From assembly GCA_945869965.1 (NCBI GenBank), contig CAMBRC010000034.1:1-42310 (forward strand): a stretch of DNA of 42,310 nt. The letters run 5' to 3'. A model generated the notes under the pieces. It worked only from the letters and a program-made list of their open reading frames with translations, did no database searches and was not told the origin of the DNA. Made by a program: the position numbers and the translations under genes. Origin of the DNA: Asaia bogorensis (GTDB lineage: Bacteria; Pseudomonadota; Alphaproteobacteria; Acetobacterales; Acetobacteraceae). Positions 1-7,421 of this stretch are shown here, in pieces. Positions within the stretch are counted from its first letter, which is position 1, and each line of letters opens with the position of its first letter.

Positions 1-93
1 ACGCGCAAGCTCGTCGGGATCGCGCCCGGCATGCACCAGATCGACCATCTGGCGACGGAACTCAGGCGAATACGGTGGTCGGGATTTCGGCAT
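1..93 (-). CDS. IS3-type transposase OrfA, N-terminal fragment (cut by window edge)
   Basis: Thirty-one codons are visible, starting MPKSRPPYSPEFRRQMVDLV, the usual opening of the helix-turn-helix OrfA protein of IS3-family elements (DNA binding at the element ends, acting with OrfB by programmed frameshifting). An AGAGGTG stretch sits about 6 bases upstream of the ATG at 91-93 and would serve as ribosome binding site. The gene continues past position 1, so completeness and activity cannot be judged. Confidence 0.65.
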   Translation of the reverse strand, partial: MPKSRPPYSPEFRRQMVDLVHAGRDPDELAR

Positions 94-141
94 CAGCTGC
101 ACCTCTGGTGAAAGTCTCAGGGTGTCCACCAAAACGGGTCA
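1..141 (-). mobile_element. IS3-family-like insertion sequence, 5' end only
   Basis: The left edge carries the beginning of an insertion sequence read on the minus strand. It holds the start of an OrfA-type transposase gene (codons at 93 to 1) and, upstream of it, a presumed terminal repeat that on the minus strand begins TGACCCGTTTTGGTGGACA and has its outer edge at about 141. The family call rests on the N-terminal protein sequence and on the TGA-type tip. The rest of the element lies outside the window, so the other end and any target duplication cannot be seen. The tip lies inside the end of the neighbouring permease reading frame. Confidence 0.6.
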
Positions 142-872
142 ATCCCAGCCACTGCCGTTAGCAGCAACGCGGCCAGTGCGAGCGGGCGGTACGAACGGGC
201 ACCATAGCGCTTGAAAGCCCAAGTGCCGAGCCAGCCGCCGCCGATCATCAGCGGCATGCCGAGCACGCCGAGCACGATGGCCGGGGTGTCGAGCAATCCG
301 GCGACTGCCACCATTGGCAGGCCGAGCAGCGAGGCCACCGGGAAGAACACCATCAGCGAACTGCGCATTACCGCGACGCGGGGTTCGTAGGCGAGGAAAT
401 AGGCAATCGCCGGCGGTCCCGCCATCGCGGCCAGGCCGTGGAAGATGCCCGAGGCAAAGCCGGTGGCGAGCGTCACCGCGCGACGCGGCGGGCGCCGTGC
501 CGGATGCGGCTTCCAGGTCAGGGCGACGGCCACCAGCACCATCACACCGAGGGCAACCCGCACCAGCGGGGCAGGGGTCAGTGCCAGGGCGATCACACCC
601 AGCGGCATGCCGATGAACGCCCCGATCGCGAGATGGCCGACGGTGGCGCGGTTCGCTTGCCGCCATTCCATGACGCAGTCGCGGATGCCGATGCACAGCT
701 GCATCACCAGGATGGCCGCGACGGCGCGCGAGGGCGGCATCACCAGGCTGGCGAGCGGGACGGCGGCGATGGCAAAGCCGAAGCCGGTGAAGCCGCGCAG
801 GATGGCGGCGAACAGGATGGCGCCGCCGGCGGCGAGCCAGGCGGCGGGCGAGAGGTCGAATGCGCTCAGCAT
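117..872 (-). CDS. TauE/SafE (TSUP) family membrane permease, C-terminus altered by IS
   Basis: This 251-residue, strongly hydrophobic protein looks like a TSUP-family permease (sulfite/organosulfonate/anion exporters). It has an early glycine-rich segment RGFTGFGFA at about residues 26-34, the hallmark of the family's first repeat, and the matching second-repeat segment SGIFHGLAAMAGPPA at about 140-154. About seven to eight membrane helices are expected. The start overlaps the upstream GTPase gene by 7 bases, so it is the last gene of a coupled operon (amidohydrolase, GTPase, permease). The final seven codons (residues DPFWWTP) and the stop fall inside the IS terminus. The native C-terminus was therefore probably replaced, perhaps with little harm because the total length is still normal. 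The substrate is unknown. Confidence 0.8.
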   Translation of the reverse strand: MLSAFDLSPAAWLAAGGAILFAAILRGFTGFGFAIAAVPLASLVMPPSRAVAAILVMQLCIGIRDCVMEWRQANRATVGHLAIGAFIGMPLGVIALALTPAPLVRVALGVMVLVAVALTWKPHPARRPPRRAVTLATGFASGIFHGLAAMAGPPAIAYFLAYEPRVAVMRSSLMVFFPVASLLGLPMVAVAGLLDTPAIVLGVLGMPLMIGGGWLGTWAFKRYGARSYRPLALAALLLTAVAGIDPFWWTP

Positions 873-1771
873 GCCAGGGTTGGGGTGAATATCGCCTGTA
901 AGGCCGCGGGCGCCGGCATGTCTGGCGTGCCGATCAGAACCAGCCCGGTCTCTGGCGCGTCGCCGGCTGGGGCATAGGCCCAGCGCCGGGCGGCGTATTG
1001 CAGCAGCAGGCGGTCATCGGGGGTGAAGCGGGCGATGCCTTTGATGCGCAGCACTGAGGGCGGCAGGTGCTCCAGCACGTTGCGCAGGCGGTCGCGATCG
1101 ATCGGGGCGGCGGGGTGCCAGTGCCAGCTGCCGAACGGATGGAGCGGCGTGTCGGCGTGCAGGCGGCTCGGGCGTGGGCGGGATAGTGGATCCACCGGGA
1201 AGGAAAGATCGCTGGCGGCAACGCCACCGTTGACGATGCGACGGATCGGGGTAGCCGGACGGATGCGGGCGAGCTCGGCTTCGACGGTGGCGAGATCGGA
1301 GTCGGAGGCGAGGTCGGATTTCGCCAGCAGGAGCAGCTCGGCGTGACCGAGTTGGAGGCGAACGGTGTCGGCGATCCAGCGGTCATCGAGCTGGCGTCGG
1401 AAGGCGGTGGCGTCGGCCAGGACCACGAGGGGTTCGAGCGAGAAACCTGGCTCGATCAGGGCCAGTTGGGCGATGCGCCAGGGGTCGCCGACGCCGCTGG
1501 CTTCGACGATGACGTGTTCGGGCGGCGGGGAGCGGGCGGCGAGCTGGGCCAGGGCCTGGCCGAGATCCTCGCCCATCGCGCAGCACACGCAGCCATTGGC
1601 CAGGGCGATGCTGTCGCTGTTAGAGTCCGCGATCAAGGCGGCGTCGACATTGACCGCGCCGAAATCATTGACCAGTAAGCCCCAGCGGCGTTCGGCGGTG
1701 CGCAGCAGGTGATTGACCAGCGTGGTCTTGCCGGCGCCGAGGAAGCCGCCGATGACCGTGAGGGGGATCAT
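866..1771 (-). CDS. CobW/COG0523-family GTPase (metallochaperone type)
   Basis: A 301-residue G3E P-loop GTPase. Walker A is GGFLGAGKT (residues 8-16) and the metal-binding CXCC motif is CVCC (61-64), followed by an EASGVGDP switch-type segment. A short CobW C-terminal domain includes a WHWHP stretch. Family members deliver zinc, cobalt or other metals to client proteins. Here the gene overlaps the metal-dependent amidohydrolase upstream by 4 bases (ATGA) and the permease downstream by 7, which suggests that it serves the amidohydrolase (inference). The usual NKxD base-recognition motif reads AKSD, so the conserved Asn is replaced by Ala. The start at 1769-1771 is chosen from that coupling and from the immediate Walker A. 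Longer in-frame upstream sequence is only the antisense shadow of the hydrolase. Confidence 0.88.
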   Translation of the reverse strand: MIPLTVIGGFLGAGKTTLVNHLLRTAERRWGLLVNDFGAVNVDAALIADSNSDSIALANGCVCCAMGEDLGQALAQLAARSPPPEHVIVEASGVGDPWRIAQLALIEPGFSLEPLVVLADATAFRRQLDDRWIADTVRLQLGHAELLLLAKSDLASDSDLATVEAELARIRPATPIRRIVNGGVAASDLSFPVDPLSRPRPSRLHADTPLHPFGSWHWHPAAPIDRDRLRNVLEHLPPSVLRIKGIARFTPDDRLLLQYAARRWAYAPAGDAPETGLVLIGTPDMPAPAALQAIFTPTLAC

Positions 1772-3396
1772 TGCTTGGCGAAGACGCGCCCGCCGAGGAC
1801 GGTGGCGTGGACGGCGATGTCCTTGATGGCTTCCGGTGCAACGGTCAGGGGGTTGTTGTCCAGCACAGCGAAGTCGGCGAACTTGCCGACATCGATGCTG
1901 CCGATCAGGTGGTCGAGCTTCAGCGTGTAGGCCGGGCCGAGGGTGATGGCGCGCAGGGCCTGGGCCGGGCTGATGCGTTCGCCTTCGCCGAGGACGCGGC
2001 CGGTGGGGGTGAGGCGGTTGACGGCGCACCACATGGTGAAGAGCGGATCGACCGGGGTGACCGGGGTGTCGGAATGGATGCCGAGCGGCACGCCCTCGGC
2101 CAGGGCGGTGGCGCAGGCGTCCAGGCGCAGGGCGCGCGACGGGCCCATGGTGATGGCGCGGTGCTGTTCGCCCCAGTAGAAGATGTGGTTGGCGAACAGG
2201 TTGACGCACATGCCGTTTGTGGCCATGCGGCGGAAGGTGGCGGCGTCGGCCATCTGGCAGTGTTGCAGTGTGTGCCTGTGATCGCGGCGCGGGTGCTTGG
2301 CGATGGCGCGGCCGACCATTTCGGTGGCGACTTCGCTGGCTTCGTCGCCGTTGGTGTGGATGTGCAGGTGGATGCCGGCGGCGTGGTAGGTCTCGACGAT
2401 GGATTCCAGTTCGGCGGGGGCGACGTACCACAGGCCGTTGGGCGCGCCGTTGTGGTAGCCGGGCCAGCGCAGGCGGCCGGTGAAGCCTTGGATCGAGCCG
2501 TCGGCGACGATCTTGACGATGCCAAAATGTAGCTTGTCGGTGTTGAAGCGCTTCAGCTCGGCGATGCGGGCGATGCCGTCCGGCACGGAATAGGCGCGCT
2601 GCTGCATGGCCGGGACGATGCGCAGCGGGAAGTCGGCCTCGGCGGTGGCGGTGGTCAGCGCCTCGACGGTGCCGGGGCTGCAGGCGTTGGACAGGTCGGT
2701 GGAGGTGGTGACGCCGACGCGGCGGGCGATCTGGCCGTAGGTGCGGTAGGCCAGGGCGTCCATCTCGCGCATCAGCCCGGCATCGCCGCTGGCGCGGGCA
2801 GCGCGGCCCATGACGGCGGGGCCGAGCAGTTCGCCGGTGAGGTTTCCTGCGGCGTCGCGCAGCAGGCCGTCGAGGTTGCTATCGCGGGAAAAGCCGCAGG
2901 CGGCCAGGACCGGGGTGTTGACGTTCATGATGTGGCCGGAGACGTGGCCGATGACGATCATGCGGGTGGTGGAGATGCTGTCCAGGTCGGCGGCGGTCAT
3001 GCGCCGGCCTTCGAAGTAGATGGGATCGAAGCCCCAGGCGGTGAGCGGGGTGGTGGGATCGGGCAGTTTGTCGGCTTCAGCTTTCAGGTGGGCGACAACC
3101 TCGGAAATGCTCTTGAAGCCGCCGGCCTTTTGGCCGTTTGGGCCGGTGCGCGGGTAGAAGCCGACATAGGGGTTGCGCCAGACGATGCCGTCGGCGGCGT
3201 GGCCGTGGCCCTCGACGAAGCCGGGGAGGATCACGCGGTCGGCGAAACGGTCGTCGAGCTGGGCTGCGAAGTCGGCGACGATCTCGGGCCCGCCATAGCC
3301 GAGGATGCGGCCGTCGCGCACCGCGACATGGGTGCAGCGGGGGAGGGAGGTGTTCAGGGTGATGATCTCGCGGGCGACGAAGACGGTGGTTGGCAC
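1768..3396 (-). CDS. amidohydrolase family protein (YtcJ-like, amidohydrolase 3)
   Basis: A 542-residue metal-dependent hydrolase of the YtcJ/AepA type. It has an N-terminal beta-sandwich (residues 1-60), the metal-binding segment GFVEGHGHAADG near residue 62, and further likely metal ligands in HIHTNGDEASE around 350 and HSDTPVTPVDPL near 450. These enzymes hydrolyse amide or C-N bonds of small molecules; the substrate cannot be predicted. No signal peptide is seen, so it is probably cytoplasmic. The start is GTG at 3394-3396: a perfect GAGGAG lies 8 bases upstream, whereas the ATG 19 codons earlier has no such site. It is the first gene of the operon with the GTPase and TSUP permease. An exported binding protein gene lies upstream on the same strand but is separated by a palindromic repeat. 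Confidence 0.85.
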   Translation of the reverse strand: MPTTVFVAREIITLNTSLPRCTHVAVRDGRILGYGGPEIVADFAAQLDDRFADRVILPGFVEGHGHAADGIVWRNPYVGFYPRTGPNGQKAGGFKSISEVVAHLKAEADKLPDPTTPLTAWGFDPIYFEGRRMTAADLDSISTTRMIVIGHVSGHIMNVNTPVLAACGFSRDSNLDGLLRDAAGNLTGELLGPAVMGRAARASGDAGLMREMDALAYRTYGQIARRVGVTTSTDLSNACSPGTVEALTTATAEADFPLRIVPAMQQRAYSVPDGIARIAELKRFNTDKLHFGIVKIVADGSIQGFTGRLRWPGYHNGAPNGLWYVAPAELESIVETYHAAGIHLHIHTNGDEASEVATEMVGRAIAKHPRRDHRHTLQHCQMADAATFRRMATNGMCVNLFANHIFYWGEQHRAITMGPSRALRLDACATALAEGVPLGIHSDTPVTPVDPLFTMWCAVNRLTPTGRVLGEGERISPAQALRAITLGPAYTLKLDHLIGSIDVGKFADFAVLDNNPLTVAPEAIKDIAVHATVLGGRVFAKQ

Positions 3397-3404
3397 GGGC
3401 GGGA

Positions 3405-3410
3405 CTCCTC
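3405..3410 (-). promoter_or_regulatory. ribosome binding site fixing the amidohydrolase GTG start
   Basis: GAGGAG on the minus strand, 8 bases before the GTG at 3396. It decides for GTG over the upstream ATG at 3453. Confidence 0.75.
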
Positions 3411-3520
3411 GGCGGATGCGGCGATGATCGGGCGGATGGAGGGCAATGGGCAAGCCCGAGCGGTCTGCGCCAGGTCAAGGACGGGCGCGCTGGCGTTTTG
3501 CCGAAGTTCCAAGTGAAAAA

Positions 3521-3617
3521 CTGGGCTCTGCCAAGCCCCTGGACCCCGAAGTATTGGGTTTCCAAAGGCCGTCGGCCTTTGGCGGGTCTGGGCAGAGCCC
3601 AGCCTTGCTTGCTTGGG
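3521..3617. repeat. GC-rich palindromic repeat, copy 1 (REP-like)
   Basis: CTGGGCTCTGCC (3521-3532) is exactly complementary to GGCAGAGCCCAG (3591-3602). Between them lies a second perfect hairpin with arms CCAAAGGCC (3562-3570) and GGCCTTTGG (3574-3582) and a 3-base loop. The tail GCGGGTCTGGGC...GAGCCCAGCC...TTGCTTGC is shared with the copy near 36,086. The element fills the space between the binding-protein gene and the amidohydrolase gene. Confidence 0.7.
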
Positions 3618-3677
3618 TCATAATCGGCCGAAGAAGGGAGGCCGGAGCCCCCCTTCGCGTTGGGTCAGCCGGGTGGC

Positions 3678-5261
3678 TCAGGCTTTCTTGACGTTCCAGA
3701 ACAGCGGGCGCGTGGCCTTGAGGATGCCGGTCACGTTGCTGCGGCGGGCGATCGGCTGGCGCCAGATGCCGAGCGGGGCGAAGGGCACTTCCTCGAAGGC
3801 GAGGAGTTGCATTTCGCGGCCCAGGCGTTTTTGGGTGGCGACGTCCGGCGCGTCGTACCAGGCGTCGCGCAGGGCTTCCATCGCGGGCGAGTTGTACCAG
3901 CCGAACCAGGCCTTTTCGCCCATGCCCCAGAGTGCCGTGTAGACGGCGGGGTTGGAGAAGGTGAAGCCGTCGCCATAGGTGCAGAAGATCGACCAGCCGC
4001 CCTTCTCCACCGGCTCGCGCGAGGCGCGGCGCTGGACCAGGGCGCCCCAGTCGGTGGCGACGTATTCGACGTTCAGGCCGATGTCGCGGCAGAGCTGGGC
4101 GGTGACCTGGGCCATGGCGTTGATCACGGCGAAGTCGGTGGGCGCCATGATGACGACTTTCTCGCCCTTGTAGCCGGACTCGGCGACGAGTTTCTTGGCG
4201 GCGGCGAGGTCGCGTTTGCCGGTGATCTTCTCCATGCCGGCATCCGAGGCAAGCGGGGTGCCGGGGGTGAAGATGCCGATACCGGATTGGGCCAGCGGGG
4301 AGTTCACGCCGATGATGGCGGCGAGGAAGTCCTTCTGGTCGACCATCGACAGCACCGCCTGGCGCAGCTTCACATTGTTGAACGGGGGGTGCATGTGGTT
4401 GAAGCGGATCAGCCCGGCATTGCCGAACAGGTCAGTGGTTTCGACGGTGACGCCTGAGGCTTTGGCCAGCACCGGCAGCAGGTCGGCGAGCGGCTGTTCG
4501 AGCCAGTCGATCTCGCCCTTTTGCACGGCGGCGGCGGCCGAGGCGGCGTCACCGGTGATGTGCCATTCGACGCGGTCGATGTTGACGATCTTGCCGCCCG
4601 ACATGTTGGACGGGGCTTCGCCGCGCGGCAGGTATTTGTCGTTCTTCATGTAGACGGCGCGCGAGCCGGAGACCCATTCGTCGCGGATGAAGCGAAACGG
4701 GCCGGAGCCGACGTATTCGGTGATCTGCTGGAAGGCGTCGGTCTTGGCCATGCGTTCGGGCATGATGTGGCAGTTGTTGGCGAAGGCCATCGGGATCAGG
4801 GCGAAGGGTTTCTTCAGCAGGATTTGGAAGGTCTTGTCGTTGGTGACCTTCATCTCGTTCATCTGGCTGGCGATGCGCTGGCCCATGCCGTCGCGCTTCA
4901 TCCAGCGCAGCAGGGAGGCGACGCAGTCAGCGCTGCGCACCGGCTCGCCGTCATGGAAGAACTGGCCATCGCGCAGGGTGAGCGTCCAGGTGAGGCCGTC
5001 GGCCGAGGTGGTGGCGGCGGACAGCATCTGGAGCTGCGGGGTCAGGCTCTCGTCGAAGTTCCAGAGCTGGTCCCACACCATGTGGGCGTGGTTGGCGGCG
5101 ACGATGGTGGTGGTCCAGACCGGGTCTGGGTTGGCGAGGTTGGCCTGGGGCACGAACCGCAGCGTGCGGGCGGCGCCCTGGCTGAGGGCTGGGCGGGCCA
5201 GTCCGAGCGTCCCGGCAGCACCGAGGGCGGCGGCGCCGGTGAGAAGGCTCCTGCGTTGCAT
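3678..5261 (-). CDS. ABC transporter substrate-binding protein, family 5, Tat-exported
   Basis: A 527-residue extracellular solute-binding protein of the dipeptide/oligopeptide/nickel class (SBP_bac_5). It begins with a twin-arginine signal (QRRSLLTG, Arg3-Arg4, then a hydrophobic stretch and an ALS-Q type cleavage region near residue 28). It continues with the family pattern: FVPQANLANPDPVW, then DGLTWTLTLRDGQFFHDGEPV around 105-125, and VGSGPFRF near 200. The mature protein should bind a ligand in the periplasm and pass it to an inner-membrane ABC permease. No permease or ATPase gene lies beside it, so it is an orphan binding protein; a complete system of the same class is found at 15.6-21.3 kb. 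The start ATG at 5259-5261 has GGGAGAG upstream and puts the Tat motif at the very N-terminus. Ligand unknown. Confidence 0.88.
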   Translation of the reverse strand: MQRRSLLTGAAALGAAGTLGLARPALSQGAARTLRFVPQANLANPDPVWTTTIVAANHAHMVWDQLWNFDESLTPQLQMLSAATTSADGLTWTLTLRDGQFFHDGEPVRSADCVASLLRWMKRDGMGQRIASQMNEMKVTNDKTFQILLKKPFALIPMAFANNCHIMPERMAKTDAFQQITEYVGSGPFRFIRDEWVSGSRAVYMKNDKYLPRGEAPSNMSGGKIVNIDRVEWHITGDAASAAAAVQKGEIDWLEQPLADLLPVLAKASGVTVETTDLFGNAGLIRFNHMHPPFNNVKLRQAVLSMVDQKDFLAAIIGVNSPLAQSGIGIFTPGTPLASDAGMEKITGKRDLAAAKKLVAESGYKGEKVVIMAPTDFAVINAMAQVTAQLCRDIGLNVEYVATDWGALVQRRASREPVEKGGWSIFCTYGDGFTFSNPAVYTALWGMGEKAWFGWYNSPAMEALRDAWYDAPDVATQKRLGREMQLLAFEEVPFAPLGIWRQPIARRSNVTGILKATRPLFWNVKKA

Positions 5262-5280
5262 GTTCTGCTCTCCCTGAGGC

Positions 5281-5299
5281 GGCCCCGTATTCGGGGTCC
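5281..5299 (-). other. small hairpin in the leader of the binding-protein gene
   Basis: CCCCG and CGGGG arms around a 4-base loop (core at 5283-5296), lying in the 76-base gap between pfkB and the binding-protein start. It has no run of T after it, so it is unlikely to be a strong intrinsic terminator; it may be a weak one or a leader structure. Confidence 0.3.
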
Positions 5300-5337
5300 G
5301 CGAAGCAGACAGCGTAGCCGCGGAGTGACTGGCGAGC

Positions 5338-6267
5338 CTAGAGGGAAATCGGTTTGCCGGCGTGCAGCGCCTCGATGGTGGCGCGGCGCGGGCGGGCGGT
5401 GCCGGTGGCCATGACCGCGGCGGCGCCGGCGGCAAGGCCCCAGGCCAGTGCATCGGCGGGCGAACTGTCGCGCGACAGGGCCAGCACCAGGGCGGCGAGG
5501 AAACTGTCGCCGGCGCCCACTGTGCCGATCGCCTTCACCGGGATCGCCGGGCGGCGGACCACGCCGTCGCGCGTGGCGAGCAGGGCACCGTCGCCGGACA
5601 GGCTGACGGCGACGCGCGCGGCGGCCCCGTCGCGGACCAGGCGCTGCGCTGCTTCGTCCTGGGCGGCCGGGGTGGGCAGCGGGGTGCCGACCAGCTCTTC
5701 GAACTCGCGCAGGCTGGGCTTGATCAGCGCCAGGCCCTGGCCGAGGGCGGCCTTGAGGGCCGGGCCGGAGGTGTCGAGCACGACTTGGCGGCCCGCTGCG
5801 TGGGCGTGGCGGACAAAGCGGGCCAGGGTGTCCGGCGTGATGCCGCGCGGCAGGCTGCCGCTGATGACCAGCCAGTCGGCCGGTTGGGCGTCGAGGGTGG
5901 CGAGGACGGCGTCGACCTCGGCCGCTTGGATGGTGGGGCCTTCGCCGACAAAGCGGTATTCCTGGCCGGTTTTCTCGTCGTGCACGGTCATGGCGATGCG
6001 CGTGGTGCCGGCGATCGGCACGGCGTGGCAGGCGACGCCCTCGAGGCCGATCAGGGCTTCGAGATGGCGCCCGAAGACGCCGCCGGCAAGCACCACCGCC
6101 ATTGTGTCGGCGCCAAGTTCGTGCAGCACACGGGCGACATTCACGCCGCCGCCGCCGGGGTCCATGCGCTCGCCGTGGGTGCGCAGCTTGTGCTGGGGCA
6201 CGACCTCGGCGGTTGCGCAAGCGATGTCGACGGCGGGGTTGAGGGTCAGTGTGAGGATCGGGGGCAT
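5338..6267 (-). CDS. pfkB: PfkB-type sugar kinase, probable 6-phosphofructokinase II / 1-phosphofructokinase
   Basis: A 309-residue ribokinase-fold kinase, the same length as E. coli PfkB and similar in layout: TLTLNPAVD at residues 6-14 (substrate-binding Asp14), KLR with Lys27, PGGGGVNVAR at 37-46, GQEYRFVGEG near 110 and the anion-hole/catalytic motif GTVGAGDS near 250-257, whose Asp is the expected catalytic base. It phosphorylates a sugar phosphate, most likely fructose 6-phosphate or fructose 1-phosphate; the two activities cannot be separated by eye, and a tagatose-6-phosphate kinase is also possible. Cytoplasmic. It is divergent from the dehydrogenase at 6,328 with about 60 bases between them. 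No PTS or sugar-transport genes adjoin it. Confidence 0.82.
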   Translation of the reverse strand: MPPILTLTLNPAVDIACATAEVVPQHKLRTHGERMDPGGGGVNVARVLHELGADTMAVVLAGGVFGRHLEALIGLEGVACHAVPIAGTTRIAMTVHDEKTGQEYRFVGEGPTIQAAEVDAVLATLDAQPADWLVISGSLPRGITPDTLARFVRHAHAAGRQVVLDTSGPALKAALGQGLALIKPSLREFEELVGTPLPTPAAQDEAAQRLVRDGAAARVAVSLSGDGALLATRDGVVRRPAIPVKAIGTVGAGDSFLAALVLALSRDSSPADALAWGLAAGAAAVMATGTARPRRATIEALHAGKPISL

Positions 6268-6327
6268 CGGCGGCCTTGCGCGGGAAGGGCGATCCTGGCA
6301 CGGCTGGGGCAGCGAGGGGAGAGCGGG

Positions 6328-7311
6328 ATGAGTGGTGCCAATCGGGGTTGCAAGATCGTGTTCCTGCCGCCGCAGAGCGCGATCACGCGCGGCTGGGCGG
6401 CGCGGCTGGCCGGCGAGGTTGGCGAGGCGGCAGTGGTGGTGGCCGAAGACATGGCGGCGGCCGAGGCCGCAATCGTTGATGCCGACGCCGTCTTTGGCAC
6501 GTTGACGCCGGCATTGCTGGCCAAGGCGACGCGGTTGCGCTGGTTGCAGGCACCGCAGGCGGCACCGCCGGCGGGGTTCTACTTTCCGGAACTGGTGGCG
6601 CATCCGCTGGTAGCGACGAATTTTCGCGAGATTTTCAACGACCATATCGGCGCGCACATCATGGCCTTTGTGCTCGCCTTCGCGCGCGGGCTGGATCGCT
6701 ACATCCCGCAGCAAACGCGGCGCGAGTGGAAGAAGCCGGCGGAGGATCACGGCGTGGTGCACCTGCCGGATGCCACGCTGCTGATCGTCGGGCTGGGCGG
6801 AATTGGCACCGAGGCGGCACGGTTGGCCTCGGCGTTCGGGATGAATGTGATCGCGACCGATATTCGTCGTACGTCGCCCCCGCCTGGCGTGGCGGAATTG
6901 CATCCGCCCGAAGGCCTCGGCGAATTGCTGCCGCGCGCCGATTTCGTGCTGCTGACGGTGCCGCATACGCCGGCGACCGAGGGGTTCATGGACCGGACGA
7001 AGTTCCGGCGCATGAAGCGCGGCGCGTTCTTCATCAATATCGGCCGCGGCATGACGACGAAGCTGGATGACCTGGTGGCGGCGTTGCGGGCCGGGGAAAT
7101 TGCCGGCGCGGCGCTCGATGTGTTCGAGACCGAACCGCTGCCGGCCGAGCATCCGCTATGGACCATGCCCGGCGTGCTGATCACGCCGCATATGGCGGGG
7201 TATGGGCCGCATTTGAACGATCGGCGCTATGCGATCATTCGCGACAATTGCCGGGCGATGATCGACGGGGCGGCGATGCGCAACGTGGTGGACAAGGCGA
7301 ATTGGTTTTAG
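6328..7311 (+). CDS. D-2-hydroxyacid dehydrogenase family protein
   Basis: A 327-residue NAD(P)-dependent dehydrogenase of the D-isomer specific 2-hydroxyacid family. The nucleotide-binding fingerprint is GLGGIG (155-160), with an acidic residue at the end of the second strand (Asp178), which favours NAD. The catalytic triad is visible as Arg240 (NIGRG), Glu269 (FETEP) and His288 (TPHMAG). It probably interconverts a 2-keto acid and a D-2-hydroxyacid (glyoxylate/hydroxypyruvate-like), but the specific substrate is open. The N-terminal catalytic half is less conserved than the Rossmann half. ATG at 6328 follows a purine-rich GGGGAGAGCGGG stretch. It is convergent with the lactonase gene, with an AT-rich hairpin pair between them. 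Confidence 0.85.
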   Translation: MSGANRGCKIVFLPPQSAITRGWAARLAGEVGEAAVVVAEDMAAAEAAIVDADAVFGTLTPALLAKATRLRWLQAPQAAPPAGFYFPELVAHPLVATNFREIFNDHIGAHIMAFVLAFARGLDRYIPQQTRREWKKPAEDHGVVHLPDATLLIVGLGGIGTEAARLASAFGMNVIATDIRRTSPPPGVAELHPPEGLGELLPRADFVLLTVPHTPATEGFMDRTKFRRMKRGAFFINIGRGMTTKLDDLVAALRAGEIAGAALDVFETEPLPAEHPLWTMPGVLITPHMAGYGPHLNDRRYAIIRDNCRAMIDGAAMRNVVDKANWF

Positions 7312-7321
7312 GCGGGTAAGC

Positions 7322-7413
7322 GCGTTCTTTTTTGAAAAAAAGAACCAAAAAACTTCTATCCGCTTGCTAATGAATAAAGTCTTTTTGCTTCTTTTTCTTC
7401 AGAAAAAGAAGAC
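7322..7413. repeat. AT-rich hairpin doublet, copy A
   Basis: Two inward-facing AT-rich hairpin units in the gap between convergent genes. The left unit has arms GTTCTTTTTT (7324-7333) and AAAAAAGAAC (7336-7345), followed by CAAAAAACTT. The right unit is preceded by AATAAAGTCTTTTTG and has arms CTTCTTTTTCT (7388-7398) and AGAAAAAGAAG (7401-7411). The arms differ slightly from the other copies, but substitutions in one arm are matched in the other, so pairing is conserved. Confidence 0.8.
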
Positions 7414-7421
7414 CTTCCTTG

